Origin: an uncultured Acidimicrobiales bacterium
GTDB taxonomy: Bacteria; Actinomycetota; Acidimicrobiia; Acidimicrobiales; SHLQ01
Length of the DNA stretch: 64,000 nucleotides
Direction of reading: 5' to 3'
Assembly (NCBI GenBank): GCA_938015295.1
Contig: CALLQB010000060.1
Span: 31,981-95,980, forward strand
The translations under genes were made by a program, and so were the position numbers. Shown piece after piece: positions 24,890 through 34,044 of this stretch. The number at the start of each line of letters is the position of its first letter. Position 1 is the first letter of the stretch. The notes under the pieces are model-generated. The model did not search any database and was not told the DNA's origin. It worked only from the letters and a program-made list of their open reading frames with translations.

Positions 24890-27800
24890 CCATCGAGTTC
24901 GGTTGCGGCCTGCACTAGGCCTATGACTCGACCGTCGTCGACCAACACCGATCTACCCGGCGGTTGCGGTCCGCTGCTTCGTTGTTGGGCCGAGTTCATC
25001 CGGTTCGGCAGATCGACCCCCACCAGATCGCCGTCCAACACGTCGGGCCACAAGAAGAGTCCGCGACGGCCGTGGCGAAACTCGTTTGTCCAATGACCGT
25101 ATGCAGATCGAAGCCGGTCGTTTCGCCCCACGGCAAGCACATGCACCCGACCGTCCCGCTGTGCAAACACTTCAGAGAAGAACCGGTGATCGGGCTGGAG
25201 TCCGGCGTCATCAACGACTACCAACATCTGCTGAGCACCCGCCGAACCTGGGCTGAAGTCACCGACAAGGTCGTCGAGTTCAGCGGCGTGCAGGGCGGCG
25301 ACGCCGGGAACGGGACTCGTTGCGCCAACCCAACGCACCTCGACTTGTGGCTGAAGCGACGCTGCGGCACGTGCGATTGCCCGGGCCACCGAGGACTTTC
25401 CCGATCGTGCAGGGCCAGTGATGAGTGCATGTTCGCCTGGCCGAAGCGTAAATCCTGCGACGCTCAGATCGCTCGACCGCTGCCCCACCGGCAGATACAG
25501 CGATTCGTTGGTGATGACTGCCCGGCCGACAACATCTTCCACCCCAAGCAGGGTCGGGAGCACGCCGACCCCGGGCGGCTGCGCGATAGAGGTTTTCCAA
25601 TCCCGTGCTTGGCAAAGCTCTGCGTTGCCAACCGTTGCGACCTGCACGCTGAGACCGTGGGGACCAAGATATCCACGGCCCGGCGGAGGATCGGGCTGCA
25701 CCGCACCAGTGACCCCGATATCGCGAAGGTCGTGTCGGTCGCTGAGACGGAGGAACACTTTGCAAGCGGTGGTGGCTTCAAGATTGCGAAGCGCAGCGGG
25801 CGAGGAGGCACCCAGCAAGGTGTAGACACCGACCGACGGGCCGTCGAGATATACCGTATCGAGCAGATCGAGCAGATCGTAAGAGTCGTCGTTGTCTCGC
25901 CTGAACGCTTCGAGCCCATCGAGAACGAACAACACGCTGGCTTGGCGCTCCAAGGGCCCTTCCTGTCGATCCCGAATCAGGCGGACCATCTGTGCAAGGA
26001 GTCGATGCTGACGCTCATGTTCGCCAGGACCGACAACCGCACCAACGTGCGGAAGAACCTCGAGGTCGTTGAACGATCCACGCCCGAGATCGAGCACATA
26101 CACCCATAACGTATCGGGGCTCAGCTCACGGCACGCCGACACCGTCAGAGTTCGCAGCGTTGTTGTCACGCCACTCTTGGCTGCTCCAGCGACAAAAAGG
26201 TTGCCGGAACACATCGTCCAGGCGGCCGGTCGAGTCCTTTGCTCGTGAGGTTCATCGAGCAGCCCGAACCGAACAACGGGCGAATCTCCAGCATCCTCGC
26301 TCGGGTCACACAACTCGCCAAGGGTTTGCGACAACGGCAATGGCGCAGGCCAGGGACATCGGGGAAGACCAACGCCAGTCTGACGATGCGCCTCGGTGAT
26401 CGATTCCAGTAACAACTCAAGATCCGTCGGTGCGTCGGCGGTCTCGGGCAAACCGCTGGCCGACAACTCCCCCAGCGCCTGCCCCCCAAGCACACCGCCA
26501 TCAACGGCGACGCCGCCAAGCTGCAGGCGGCGTACCAGCTTCGAGCGAGCGCCAGCGACAGTACCGGTGGCGAGAGCCGACTGGAACAGCAACGGAGCCT
26601 CGGGCCCGAGCCGAACGCACGCTCGGCCAGGAAGGTCGCGGCCGATCAACGATGCTTCACCCGACCCAATGACATCGTTTGAATCGGCAACGTTCAGTAC
26701 CCGAAGCGCAATCCGGAGGTTGGTGTTGGTACGAATGTTCTCGCTTAGTGCGCCACTTGGCCGTTGGGTCGCCAACACCAGGTGCACGCCAAGGCTTCGA
26801 CCTCGCTGCGCCACGCTGACTAGGGCGTCGACAAATTCGGGAAGCTCAGACACCAGCGTGGCGAACTCATCGATGACGACGACCAGCCGCGCAAGTGGTT
26901 CCAGTGAGGGCTGCTCGGAGCGCAAGCGACGATACGCAGCAATGCTGTCGACGCGGTGTGCGCGAAACATCCTTTCGCGGTAGCCAAGTTCGGCCTCCAA
27001 ACAAACAAGCGCTCGTTCGCTCAGGTGCGGGTCGAGGTCGGTCACCACACCCACGGTGTGCGGCAAGCCGGCGCAAACATCGAACGCGCTACCTCCCTTG
27101 TAGTCGATGAGTAGAAAGGAGAGGTGCTCAGCATCAGCCGACGCCGCCATCGACGCGACCATCGACCGAAGGAGCTCGCTTTTCCCTGACCCTGTTGTGC
27201 CTGCAACAAGAGCGTGTGGTCCGTCGACGACCAAGTCGATATCGAGCGGCCCTTGTTCTGCCCATCCGATTGGAGCACAAAAGCTCGGCCGGTGACGCGA
27301 CTGTCGCCACCGTTCCAAGACCCGGTCCGTCATATCGCTCACCGCCATCGACCGGTGGCCGCCGAGGAGACCAACCAATCCGACCTCGGTTGGGATGCTC
27401 GCTCCCTTGGCACCGAGAACTGGGTCGACGAACCGAGCAAGCGACGACGCAAACACCCACGCAGTTGCTGTCGAAATGCCGTCGAAAATCACCGACGGCA
27501 CTACCGACGAGGTGGCGGGGAAGGCGACCGCCCCCACGCCGTCGACGTCATTGATGTGTAACACCGATTCGGTCGCGGCCGGCAACCAGTCAAAGGCATC
27601 GGCGATAACGACGAGCACGATTGATGGTTCGCTACTCAAGCCACGAGCCACTGCCTCTTTACCATCAAGAAACCCATCGCCGTCGACGACAACCAAGGTC
27701 ACCGGTGCACCGCCGGTGTCGGCGGCAAGGAGCCGCTCGGTCATCCGGTGCGCACTGGCCACCGACGTCACCAGCCCAGCGAGGTCGCCACAAACACTGC

Positions 27801-29121
27801 CATCTGCAGCAACGGCGTGCGGTAGCAGCGAGATCCACGACCACTCGTCGATCGCCGACGGCTCACACATGGCGACGACACCAAGATCGCCCGGACCGTG
27901 CAGCGCGACCGCCTGCGCGATGAGCGCTCGAACCACCGCGCGGCTCAACACACGTCTTCCCAGGCAACCGACCGAGACCCCACCATCAAGGCCAAGAACC
28001 AGAGGCGCCTCGCGAAGCACACCTTCGTGGCGCACCAGGTCGACGATCTCCGGTTCAGCCTCTTCGCCTTCGGGCAACACCTCGACCGACTGGTCGGCTC
28101 GGCCTACCATCACTTCGAGGAAGTCGTCGTGGTGCGGCCGACGTTCCCACAAGTGCACGCTCGGTAGTTCGCATCGACGGCGGAGCTCACAAAGATCAAC
28201 GGCGCGGCGCCGGAGTCGTATCGTCTCGATTTCGACGAACCGACGTAGCGCTACCCGGTAGTCGGCGACCGCAACTGCGAATTCTTTCTCGATATTGCGC
28301 ACGTCTCGGCGATGGTGATGTTTGTCCTCCCACCAGTTCATGAGCGTCATTACTGGGCTCAACACCATGAACAGCGCATACAGAGGATTCCAAAGCAGCG
28401 CCATTGCGCAGCCCATCACCAGTGGAGCGAGCAGCGCAGCCCACGAAAACCTCGAACGCTGCTGCTTGGGCGCCCGCCGAACGGGCGCTTCGAGAAGCCT
28501 CGTCGGAACACTCGGCTCGGCGCGCGGCATGCGGTTGAAGACAACAGTGGCCGACGTCGACGAGGACGCTGAACAGTCGAGGTGAGCGGGCGCGTCTGCC
28601 CGGGGGCGACGCACAGCCAGGCGAGTAGTTCCGAGCCGCACGGTTTCGTTGAACAGCAGGTCGTGGGTTCCGGGGGAAAGGCACTCCCCTTCGACAAATA
28701 CCTCCTGCTCGCCAAGGCTCTCGATACGCAGTGCGCCGGTCTCGGCTACGTCAAGCCGCGCGTGCAGCGGGCTGACGGGCGAACAGAGCACTGCGTCGCA
28801 TGCATCGGAGCTTCCGACGAGGTGGCGGCCAACGCGCAGCGGAACCCTGATCGCGGCGCCAAGGCCGCCGAGCACATCAAGACTCGCGACCAGTCGACGC
28901 CTGGGCACCGGCGTGCACGTGACCGCTGCTAGTCGCGAGCCCTCGTACAGCCGCAAGGTCGACAACGGCTGGTCCGACCGCACCGTCTGTGCATCGATGG
29001 CCACCAGTGCGGTCGTGACACCCACGGCCGCAGCGAGGTCACCAACCGTCGTGAAAATCGATGGGTCGGGGACCTCGAACAGCCGCGGAATGTCCGAGTC
29101 ATCGGGAACGATCAACCTCAT
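24886..29121 (-). CDS. Type VII secretion EssC/EccC-like FtsK/SpoIIIE ATPase
   Basis: This is the motor of a type VII secretion system. An N-terminal region (about 1-190) contains tandem FHA-like folds (SLDVLGGLGAAIRVPLRVGRHLVGSSDACDAVL is the clearest part). Two TM helices follow near 230-270 (LLAPLVMGCAMALLWNPLYALFMVL). Three ATPase modules come next: D1 near 645 with intact GTTGSGKS and VVVIDEF, D2 near 980 with degenerate GAAKSGVTT (Val for the Walker Lys), and D3 near 1240 with GPARSGKSS and VVVDDAG. The single chain with an FHA start resembles Firmicute EssC more than split mycobacterial EccCa/Cb. I chose the ATG at 29121 (MRLIVPDD); a GTG at 29163 is also open. It is last in the four-gene operon. 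Confidence 0.9.
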   Translation of the reverse strand: MRLIVPDDSDIPRLFEVPDPSIFTTVGDLAAAVGVTTALVAIDAQTVRSDQPLSTLRLYEGSRLAAVTCTPVPRRRLVASLDVLGGLGAAIRVPLRVGRHLVGSSDACDAVLCSPVSPLHARLDVAETGALRIESLGEQEVFVEGECLSPGTHDLLFNETVRLGTTRLAVRRPRADAPAHLDCSASSSTSATVVFNRMPRAEPSVPTRLLEAPVRRAPKQQRSRFSWAALLAPLVMGCAMALLWNPLYALFMVLSPVMTLMNWWEDKHHHRRDVRNIEKEFAVAVADYRVALRRFVEIETIRLRRRAVDLCELRRRCELPSVHLWERRPHHDDFLEVMVGRADQSVEVLPEGEEAEPEIVDLVRHEGVLREAPLVLGLDGGVSVGCLGRRVLSRAVVRALIAQAVALHGPGDLGVVAMCEPSAIDEWSWISLLPHAVAADGSVCGDLAGLVTSVASAHRMTERLLAADTGGAPVTLVVVDGDGFLDGKEAVARGLSSEPSIVLVVIADAFDWLPAATESVLHINDVDGVGAVAFPATSSVVPSVIFDGISTATAWVFASSLARFVDPVLGAKGASIPTEVGLVGLLGGHRSMAVSDMTDRVLERWRQSRHRPSFCAPIGWAEQGPLDIDLVVDGPHALVAGTTGSGKSELLRSMVASMAASADAEHLSFLLIDYKGGSAFDVCAGLPHTVGVVTDLDPHLSERALVCLEAELGYRERMFRAHRVDSIAAYRRLRSEQPSLEPLARLVVVIDEFATLVSELPEFVDALVSVAQRGRSLGVHLVLATQRPSGALSENIRTNTNLRIALRVLNVADSNDVIGSGEASLIGRDLPGRACVRLGPEAPLLFQSALATGTVAGARSKLVRRLQLGGVAVDGGVLGGQALGELSASGLPETADAPTDLELLLESITEAHRQTGVGLPRCPWPAPLPLSQTLGELCDPSEDAGDSPVVRFGLLDEPHEQRTRPAAWTMCSGNLFVAGAAKSGVTTTLRTLTVSACRELSPDTLWVYVLDLGRGSFNDLEVLPHVGAVVGPGEHERQHRLLAQMVRLIRDRQEGPLERQASVLFVLDGLEAFRRDNDDSYDLLDLLDTVYLDGPSVGVYTLLGASSPAALRNLEATTACKVFLRLSDRHDLRDIGVTGAVQPDPPPGRGYLGPHGLSVQVATVGNAELCQARDWKTSIAQPPGVGVLPTLLGVEDVVGRAVITNESLYLPVGQRSSDLSVAGFTLRPGEHALITGPARSGKSSVARAIARAAASLQPQVEVRWVGATSPVPGVAALHAAELDDLVGDFSPGSAGAQQMLVVVDDAGLQPDHRFFSEVFAQRDGRVHVLAVGRNDRLRSAYGHWTNEFRHGRRGLFLWPDVLDGDLVGVDLPNRMNSAQQRSSGPQPPGRSVLVDDGRVIGLVQAATELDG

Positions 29122-29185
29122 CGCTCGGCCACCCCGCGACGCGGAGGCGAGAACGTTCGCCACCGCGCCGCGACGACCGCAACGG

Positions 29186-29458
29186 TCACGAGTCCATGGC
29201 GGTCACCGCGTTGGCACGCTCCTTGCCGATGAAGGCGCCGTTCTCGCGAAGCGCTGCTTGGAGTTTGGCGAGGTTTGGTGCAAATTCGGCCGCCCAGAGC
29301 TCGCGGAACTGGCGTGCCCGCTTTCCGTCCCAGGTAGTGCCTTGGAGCAGATTGTTCAGCGCGGCCTGCAACTGCTCGACCTCGGTGCTGCGGGTCATGA
29401 ATTCCTTCTTGAGGTTGATCATGTCGGTTTTGTTCATGATCAAAATGTCGTTGCTCAT
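29186..29458 (-). CDS. WXG100/ESAT-6-like protein
   Basis: This 90-residue, all-helical protein has the WXG turn in LLQGTTWDGKRARQF (Trp about residue 43) between two predicted helices, the size and layout of EsxA/EsxB proteins secreted by type VII systems. AGGAG lies about 9 nt before the ATG. It lies directly before the EssC-like ATPase. The usual C-terminal YxxxD/E export signal is not obvious; the end reads RANAVTAMDS. It could be secreted alone as a homodimer or pair with the 119-residue protein upstream. Confidence 0.88.
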   Translation of the reverse strand: MSNDILIMNKTDMINLKKEFMTRSTEVEQLQAALNNLLQGTTWDGKRARQFRELWAAEFAPNLAKLQAALRENGAFIGKERANAVTAMDS

Positions 29459-29506
29459 TGGTGGTATCTCCTGTTGTGTTTTGTTGTGTCGTAGTGAGGA
29501 GGGAAG

Positions 29507-31525
29507 TCATGATGTTGCTCGTTCGACCTGGTTGACTTCACCGATAATCCAGGCCTTGATCTCGTGCCAGAGGTAGAGGTAGTCACGGGCGAAATCGGTT
29601 TCGGCAGTGGTTACTTCGTGAAAGGCACGGAGAAAGTCGTCGTAGTTGGCGTCGCCCGGCGACGCGATGACCAGCTGCGGTGGTACTCCCGAACCGTTGT
29701 CGCTGGCGATAAACGCAGCGAGCGTCGGTGAGGCGGACACGTCGGGGTAGTGCTCGAGCAACAACCCGAAAACAGCGAGTTCGAGCGGCAGCGGCGAGGC
29801 AAGACCCGAACCTGCCGACGAATCGAACGTAAAGAACAAGCCCGCCAGGAGCGCGTCGACCGTATCTGGTGCGAGCTGTTCACGATGTTCGGAGCTGAAG
29901 GAACCACCCGTGAACACGTCGTAGCCTTGCGAGGCGAACTTCGATAGCAACATTCGCAAAACACGAATTGATGCACTCGAGCCCGGAAGGACAGCCGCAG
30001 GTGCGACGGTCAGTACTGCGGCCCACGCAAGATCAAGCACCGATGACCAGCTGCTATAGGACTGCTCATCCACAGAAACACCGGTCAGGGCCATCGCTAG
30101 GAACTGCATGGTTGTCCCCATATGGTCGAGCGGTCGGGCGGCAGAACGGGCGACGGGGAGGTCAGGGTTAGCAACAAAGTCGGCGACAACACGCGGCAAG
30201 GTTCCTGCAAAGAACGAGCCGGCGCCGGCTACCAGTGCCATCAGCGCCGCATCGCTTTCGGCCATCCACCTGGCAAATAGCGCCGTCGACCCCTCTAGAG
30301 GCCACGAACCAGACGCAAGGTCTTCGAAGTGCCAAGCCAACAACCATGCGGCCGCCTCGCGAACTGGGTCAGCATTGATCTGCGCTGTGGGCGCAAGGTC
30401 ACGAAGCTCGGCGAGTAACGCCAAACTCGCCTGTAGGGCATTCGTTAGCTCGGCCCCCGCAAGACCACCTGGGCTCACCAACGAGGCCGTCTCGTGGAGG
30501 TCGCCGAGCCTTTCTGGCACCAGGCCGACCAGCCGTGCGATGGTTTCGTTCCATCGGCGAAGTTCGTCGGCCAACGCAACAGCGTCGTTGCTGTGCAGCG
30601 TTGGGTTAAGGAAACTCTTGAGCGTTCCGGCCATCGTAAGTAACGCAAAGGCTTCTGCGTTTTGCCGTTCGAGCGAACCAAACAGGTTTGGTCGTTCGAG
30701 GATCGACAGCGCTGGGTTCTCAAACGACAAGAGCCAGGTCTTGGCCGCCTGCGCCTGCGTATCGGAGTCGCCTGCGGGAAAGCCAGAGAGAAGAAGTCCT
30801 TGGTATCGCCATCGGAAGCTTTCGTCGGCGATAAGAGGCCCCATCCAGTCGAGGGCCACCGCAACGGTGGCGGCGTCGTAGGCGCCGCCACCAAGTAGCG
30901 CGACGACGCGAAGTAGATCCGCTGGCTGCTCGCCGACCACCACGTCGTGCACAACGGTCGGGTCGTGTTCGATAGCGAAAGAAACCAAAAGTTGCAGCGG
31001 CAGCAACGCAGCGGCGATGTCGTCGCTACCAGCGATTGCGGTGGCGACGAGACGGTCGAGCCCCGCTGTCTCGAGCACGTCGATGACCCACCCAGCAACG
31101 GCAGCGTCGGCGACTGCGCGCACCATCAGCTCTTCGAGCAACCGCTGCTGCCGCTGAAGGTCCGTCACCACGGCCAGTTCGTCGAGCAGCGAAGCGGTGG
31201 GCCGGACGCGCAGCGTTGAAGGACGCGGCGGTAGCGCACCAACAACAAGACGGCCAGGGCGTCGACCATTGACCAGCAATGCTGTTGCGTAGCGCTCGCG
31301 GATGTAGGCAATTCGCCAACGAAGGTCGTCACCGCCAAAGCGCAACTCTTCGTCAATCAAGCGAAGCAGATCGGACACGGGAGCTAGGTCGGGGCCCAAC
31401 TCACGGGTTGCATGAAGCCAGGGCAGAACGAGGCTTCGGCGCACCGACGAAATCTCGTCCGACGTTGTGGAGTACGCAGCAACAATCAGATCGGCCGCAT
31501 CGAGGTCGATGGCGATTCGACTCAT
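29507..31525 (-). CDS. Large protein of the T7SS-like operon, family not recognised
   Basis: The 672-residue protein is Ala/Leu-rich and predicted mostly helical. It starts IDLDAADLIVAAYSTTSDEISSVRRSL, resembling an Esx-type or LXG-type helical N-terminus. It has no signal peptide, no clear transmembrane helices outside a few hydrophobic stretches (DLAWAAVLTVAPAAVL about 505), and no catalytic motif I recognise. Its start overlaps the stop of the 119-residue gene (ATGA), and it precedes WXG100 and EssC by small gaps, so it belongs to the secretion locus as a substrate, chaperone or structural component. Which of these cannot be decided from sequence. Confidence 0.65.
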   Translation of the reverse strand: MSRIAIDLDAADLIVAAYSTTSDEISSVRRSLVLPWLHATRELGPDLAPVSDLLRLIDEELRFGGDDLRWRIAYIRERYATALLVNGRRPGRLVVGALPPRPSTLRVRPTASLLDELAVVTDLQRQQRLLEELMVRAVADAAVAGWVIDVLETAGLDRLVATAIAGSDDIAAALLPLQLLVSFAIEHDPTVVHDVVVGEQPADLLRVVALLGGGAYDAATVAVALDWMGPLIADESFRWRYQGLLLSGFPAGDSDTQAQAAKTWLLSFENPALSILERPNLFGSLERQNAEAFALLTMAGTLKSFLNPTLHSNDAVALADELRRWNETIARLVGLVPERLGDLHETASLVSPGGLAGAELTNALQASLALLAELRDLAPTAQINADPVREAAAWLLAWHFEDLASGSWPLEGSTALFARWMAESDAALMALVAGAGSFFAGTLPRVVADFVANPDLPVARSAARPLDHMGTTMQFLAMALTGVSVDEQSYSSWSSVLDLAWAAVLTVAPAAVLPGSSASIRVLRMLLSKFASQGYDVFTGGSFSSEHREQLAPDTVDALLAGLFFTFDSSAGSGLASPLPLELAVFGLLLEHYPDVSASPTLAAFIASDNGSGVPPQLVIASPGDANYDDFLRAFHEVTTAETDFARDYLYLWHEIKAWIIGEVNQVERATS

Positions 31526-31881
31526 CGGTCGGCCACTGGTCGCGATGAGGCCCGTTCGTTTCGCCGAGCAACTTCGGCGCGCCGGCGTGACGTCGCGGCG
31601 TCTCGGGTTGCATCGGCGGCAAGCCGTTCGAGCCGTGTAGCGGTCTGCGCGCAGAGGTGCGCGGCGTCATCAACCCGAACCTGGACGGCGTGGAGTCGGT
31701 CTCGCGATCGCTTGGCGCCTTCGCTAAGCCATATTCCCGGAGTGTGGCGTGCCTGCAGGGAAACGCAGCAGCTGTCGAGCGGTGATGCCGAGGCACGAAT
31801 CTCCGTTGCAAGCTCGCGCAGCCGTTGGGCGCGTTGATCGAAGTGTCGGGCCTGAATGTCGTAGGTATCTGAAGCCGCCAA
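31522..31881 (-). CDS. Small helical protein of the T7SS-like operon, possibly WXG100-related
   Basis: The 119-residue helical protein is rich in Arg and Ala. The middle contains HTPGIWLSEGAKRSRDRL, where Trp and Gly in a turn between two long helices recall a WXG motif with one extra residue (W-L-S-E-G). Two adjacent Cys (SCCVS) precede it. The TTG start is supported by GGGGAG 6 nt upstream. It is the first gene of the operon and overlaps the next by ATGA. I infer an Esx-like partner or chaperone; there is no confident family match. Confidence 0.55.
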   Translation of the reverse strand: MAASDTYDIQARHFDQRAQRLRELATEIRASASPLDSCCVSLQARHTPGIWLSEGAKRSRDRLHAVQVRVDDAAHLCAQTATRLERLAADATRDAATSRRRAEVARRNERASSRPVADR

Positions 31882-31947
31882 CGCGGTCTCCCCAATGTGT
31901 GGTCGCCGAAGAGACGGCGCCGGGTGCCTAGATTGGGGAGGAAGTTG

Positions 31948-31968
31948 CAGTCGGTTTGAAACTGACTG
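31948..31968. promoter_or_regulatory. 21-bp near-perfect palindrome (operator candidate)
   Basis: CAGTC and GACTG arms surround an inner GGTTTGAAACT; the two halves match at 18 of 20 positions around a central G. It lies between the divergent T7SS-like operon (start 31881) and the ACT-domain gene (start 31998), 3 bp before a perfect TATAAT, where a bound regulator would block transcription. Confidence 0.6.
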
Positions 31969-31971
31969 AGA

Positions 31972-31977
31972 TATAAT
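31972..31977 (+). promoter_or_regulatory. Consensus -10 box TATAAT of the ACT-domain gene
   Basis: TATAAT sits in an unusually AT-rich island (31969-31993) 20 bp before the ATG, followed by AAGGA as ribosome binding site. It is the best sigma-70 -10 match in the window and here belongs to a leadered, SD-led gene. Confidence 0.6.
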
Positions 31978-31997
31978 GAAACTACATATAAGGAATC

Positions 31998-32414
31998 ATG
32001 TCGTCAAACTCGGCCACACCCGGCGAAACCGACCTCATCACCATGCTTCGCAGCCTGACGGTGTCGGCCCGCCCCGATGTCTACACCTACGTCGTGCTCG
32101 ATGAACCCGTAGCTCTCGGAGCAGGAATCGACGCGCTGATTACCGAACACGAAGGGATCACTGCGGTCGTAACCGTGGACGCAGCACAACACCACGGCTG
32201 GCCGGTCGGCTACCGAGCTGCCTGGCTACAACTCGACGTTCACAGCTCGTTGGAAGCCGTCGGCCTCACCGCGGCATTCGCCACGGCGCTGACCGCTCGG
32301 GGAATCAGCTGCAACGTGCTCGCCGGCTACCACCACGACCATCTACTCGTCGCCGAGGACGACCGAACTGCCGCAATCGAATGCCTTACCGACCTTCGAA
32401 GCGAAACGGCCTGA
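31998..32414 (+). CDS. ACT-domain-containing protein (DUF2241-like)
   Basis: This 138-residue protein has two ACT-like halves. The N-terminal half reads DLITMLRSLTVSARPDVYTYVVL, the opening of DUF2241/ACT_3 proteins. The C-terminal half has HSSLEAVGLTAAFATALTARGISCNVLAGYHHDHLLVAEDD, the ACT-type beta-alpha-beta with a ligand loop. These proteins probably sense amino acids; the ligand is unknown. AAGGA precedes the ATG, with TATAAT and a 21-bp palindrome upstream. It is divergent from the T7SS-like operon. Confidence 0.82.
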   Translation: MSSNSATPGETDLITMLRSLTVSARPDVYTYVVLDEPVALGAGIDALITEHEGITAVVTVDAAQHHGWPVGYRAAWLQLDVHSSLEAVGLTAAFATALTARGISCNVLAGYHHDHLLVAEDDRTAAIECLTDLRSETA

Positions 32415-32431
32415 GGCAAACAGCCTGCGCC

Positions 32432-33160
32432 CTACTCGGTGTCGGATCGCAGCACGGCCATTGGCGTGCGCAGAAGAATCGCAAGGTCGGTTTGAAGACT
32501 CACCCGCTGCACATACGAAAGATCGAGTTCTACACCATCGATAATGTCGCCCCGACGCTCCGGTGAAATTTGCCACAAGCCCGTCATACCAGGCTTGACC
32601 TGATTACGCGGATGCTGGATAAGCCCTTCGTGAGCAGCAATGCCCCAGACCTCAGGCCGCGGACCCACAAGGCTCATCTCCCCGCGGATCACATTAAAGA
32701 TCTGCGGTAGCTCATCGAGGCTCAACGAACGCAACAACCGACTACCAAACGTCGTGCGAGGCTCGACGTCAACAACAAGTCCCACCGCCTTGCCGTCGGT
32801 GAGGTCGATGATGGGCTCGGGACGCATAGTGCGGTATTTGATAATGCGGAATGGTCGACCGTTCTCCCCCACACGAAGCTGGCGGTAAAAGAGTGGGCGG
32901 CCAATAGACAGCACAACAACCAGTGCGGCCAACGCCAACAACGGCATCATCACAATTGCCAGAATCACACCGACGACGACATCAAAGATACGTTTGCCTT
33001 TCGTGGCGTACCACGTAGGCGCAAGTGTCGCGAGGCCCGGATATGTCCGGGCGTCGACGCCGTGCTCGAACTGCTCGAGCCGGTAAAGGTCGAGCAGATC
33101 GGTTGGTGGATTTTTCCGACGTTGTACGAGCTCGGGATTCGAGGGCTCGAGAACAGCCAT
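32432..33160 (-). CDS. Bacterial sugar transferase (undecaprenyl-phosphate hexose-1-phosphate transferase)
   Basis: The 242-residue protein is a monotopic/single-pass phosphoglycosyl transferase of the WbaP/ExoY/WcaJ core type. One TM helix (FDVVVGVILAIVMMPLLALAALVVVLS, about residues 58-85) leads to the catalytic domain with GRPLFYRQLRVGENGRPFRIIKYRTM. SLDELPQIFNVIRGEMSLVGPRPE and VKPGMTGLWQI are hallmark family motifs. It starts surface polysaccharide or capsule synthesis by loading a sugar phosphate on the lipid carrier. The ATG at 33160 has GGAAG 6 nt upstream. No other glycan gene is adjacent, so it acts in an unseen pathway. Confidence 0.93.
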   Translation of the reverse strand: MAVLEPSNPELVQRRKNPPTDLLDLYRLEQFEHGVDARTYPGLATLAPTWYATKGKRIFDVVVGVILAIVMMPLLALAALVVVLSIGRPLFYRQLRVGENGRPFRIIKYRTMRPEPIIDLTDGKAVGLVVDVEPRTTFGSRLLRSLSLDELPQIFNVIRGEMSLVGPRPEVWGIAAHEGLIQHPRNQVKPGMTGLWQISPERRGDIIDGVELDLSYVQRVSLQTDLAILLRTPMAVLRSDTE

Positions 33161-33272
33161 TGTCACTTCCGGTGGTGGGTTCTCCGCCCTACACCTGATG
33201 AGAGTCGAAGCGCGTTCGACGACGAAACGTTATCCGCCGTAGTCGCGAGAACAACCAGTTTGAGAAAAGTTT

Positions 33273-33941
33273 TTAGCTAGGCCGGACCAACGCCGAGCGC
33301 TCGGCCTCGACCTCGGACCTCGCCGAGCAACCCTCGAGATGATCATTCACCAAACCCATCGCTTGCATCAGCGCATACATCGTGGTCGGTCCAACAAATT
33401 TCCACCCACGAGACTTCAGGTCTCGACTCAACGCAATCGACTCCGGTGAGGTCGTCAGCAACGACGCTGCGGCAAAATCGACCACCGTTGGCCGGTCGGC
33501 AACCGTTGGTTCAAACGACCAAAAGTACGCGCCCAGGCTTGGGTACTCCTCAAGCATCTCGATGGCTCGCTGAGCGTTGTTGATCGTTGCTTCGATCTTG
33601 CCCCGGTGGCGGATGATGCCGGCGTTCTGCACCAACCGTTCGACATCGCGTGCGGTAAACCCCGCAACGATCACCGGGTCAAACCCGGCAAAGGCCTCGC
33701 GGAAGTTCTCGCGTTTACGCAGGATCGTCAGCCAGCTCAATCCGGCCTGGAAACCCTCAAGGCACACCTTCTCAAAGAGCGCAATGTCGCCCGTGGTCGG
33801 CCGACCCCACTCAACATCGTGATACTCGCGGTACAACACATCGCCGTCGCCCGCCCACCAGCAGCCGGCAGTTCCGTCAGCTCTGGGCAACAACCCCTCC
33901 GCCAGGCCGGTCGGTTCATCTTCCCTGTTCTCTGCTTCCAT
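33273..33941 (-). CDS. tag: DNA-3-methyladenine glycosylase I
   Basis: It excises 3-methyladenine from alkylated DNA. The 222-residue protein has CWWAGDGDVLYREYHDVEWGRPTTGDIALFEKVCLEGFQAGLSWLTILRKRENFREAFAGFD, which is the Tag signature (split here only by description). The zinc-binding His/Cys near the end are partly recognisable (VNDHLEGC). The start ATG at 33941 has AGGAGAG at about 6 nt; the far longer open frame upstream is antisense to the GGDEF-EAL gene. A 16-residue acidic N-terminal extension (EAENREDEPTG) precedes the fold. It is divergent from the GGDEF-EAL gene. Confidence 0.93.
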   Translation of the reverse strand: MEAENREDEPTGLAEGLLPRADGTAGCWWAGDGDVLYREYHDVEWGRPTTGDIALFEKVCLEGFQAGLSWLTILRKRENFREAFAGFDPVIVAGFTARDVERLVQNAGIIRHRGKIEATINNAQRAIEMLEEYPSLGAYFWSFEPTVADRPTVVDFAAASLLTTSPESIALSRDLKSRGWKFVGPTTMYALMQAMGLVNDHLEGCSARSEVEAERSALVRPS

Positions 33942-33997
33942 GTTCTCTCTCCTGCCGCTCGTGCCTGCTCGCGCTTGCCTACGCAATGTAACGAATG

Positions 33998-34026
33998 AGA
34001 ACTCGCTCAGTTCGAGAGCGAACTCT
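33998..34026. repeat. Imperfect inverted repeat between tag and the GGDEF-EAL gene
   Basis: AGAACTCGCTC and GAGCGAACTCT match as inverted arms at 9 of 11 positions around 7 bases. The repeat lies in the 103-bp divergent gap, 18 bp before the GGDEF-EAL ATG, and could be an operator or a leader hairpin. Confidence 0.4.
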
Positions 34027-34044
34027 GCCGATTGTGTAAGAGAC

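Noticed and set aside
24964..26109. Plus-strand 381-codon open frame
   Set aside because: It lies wholly antisense to the EssC-like ATPase, whose motifs are clear, and has no family features.
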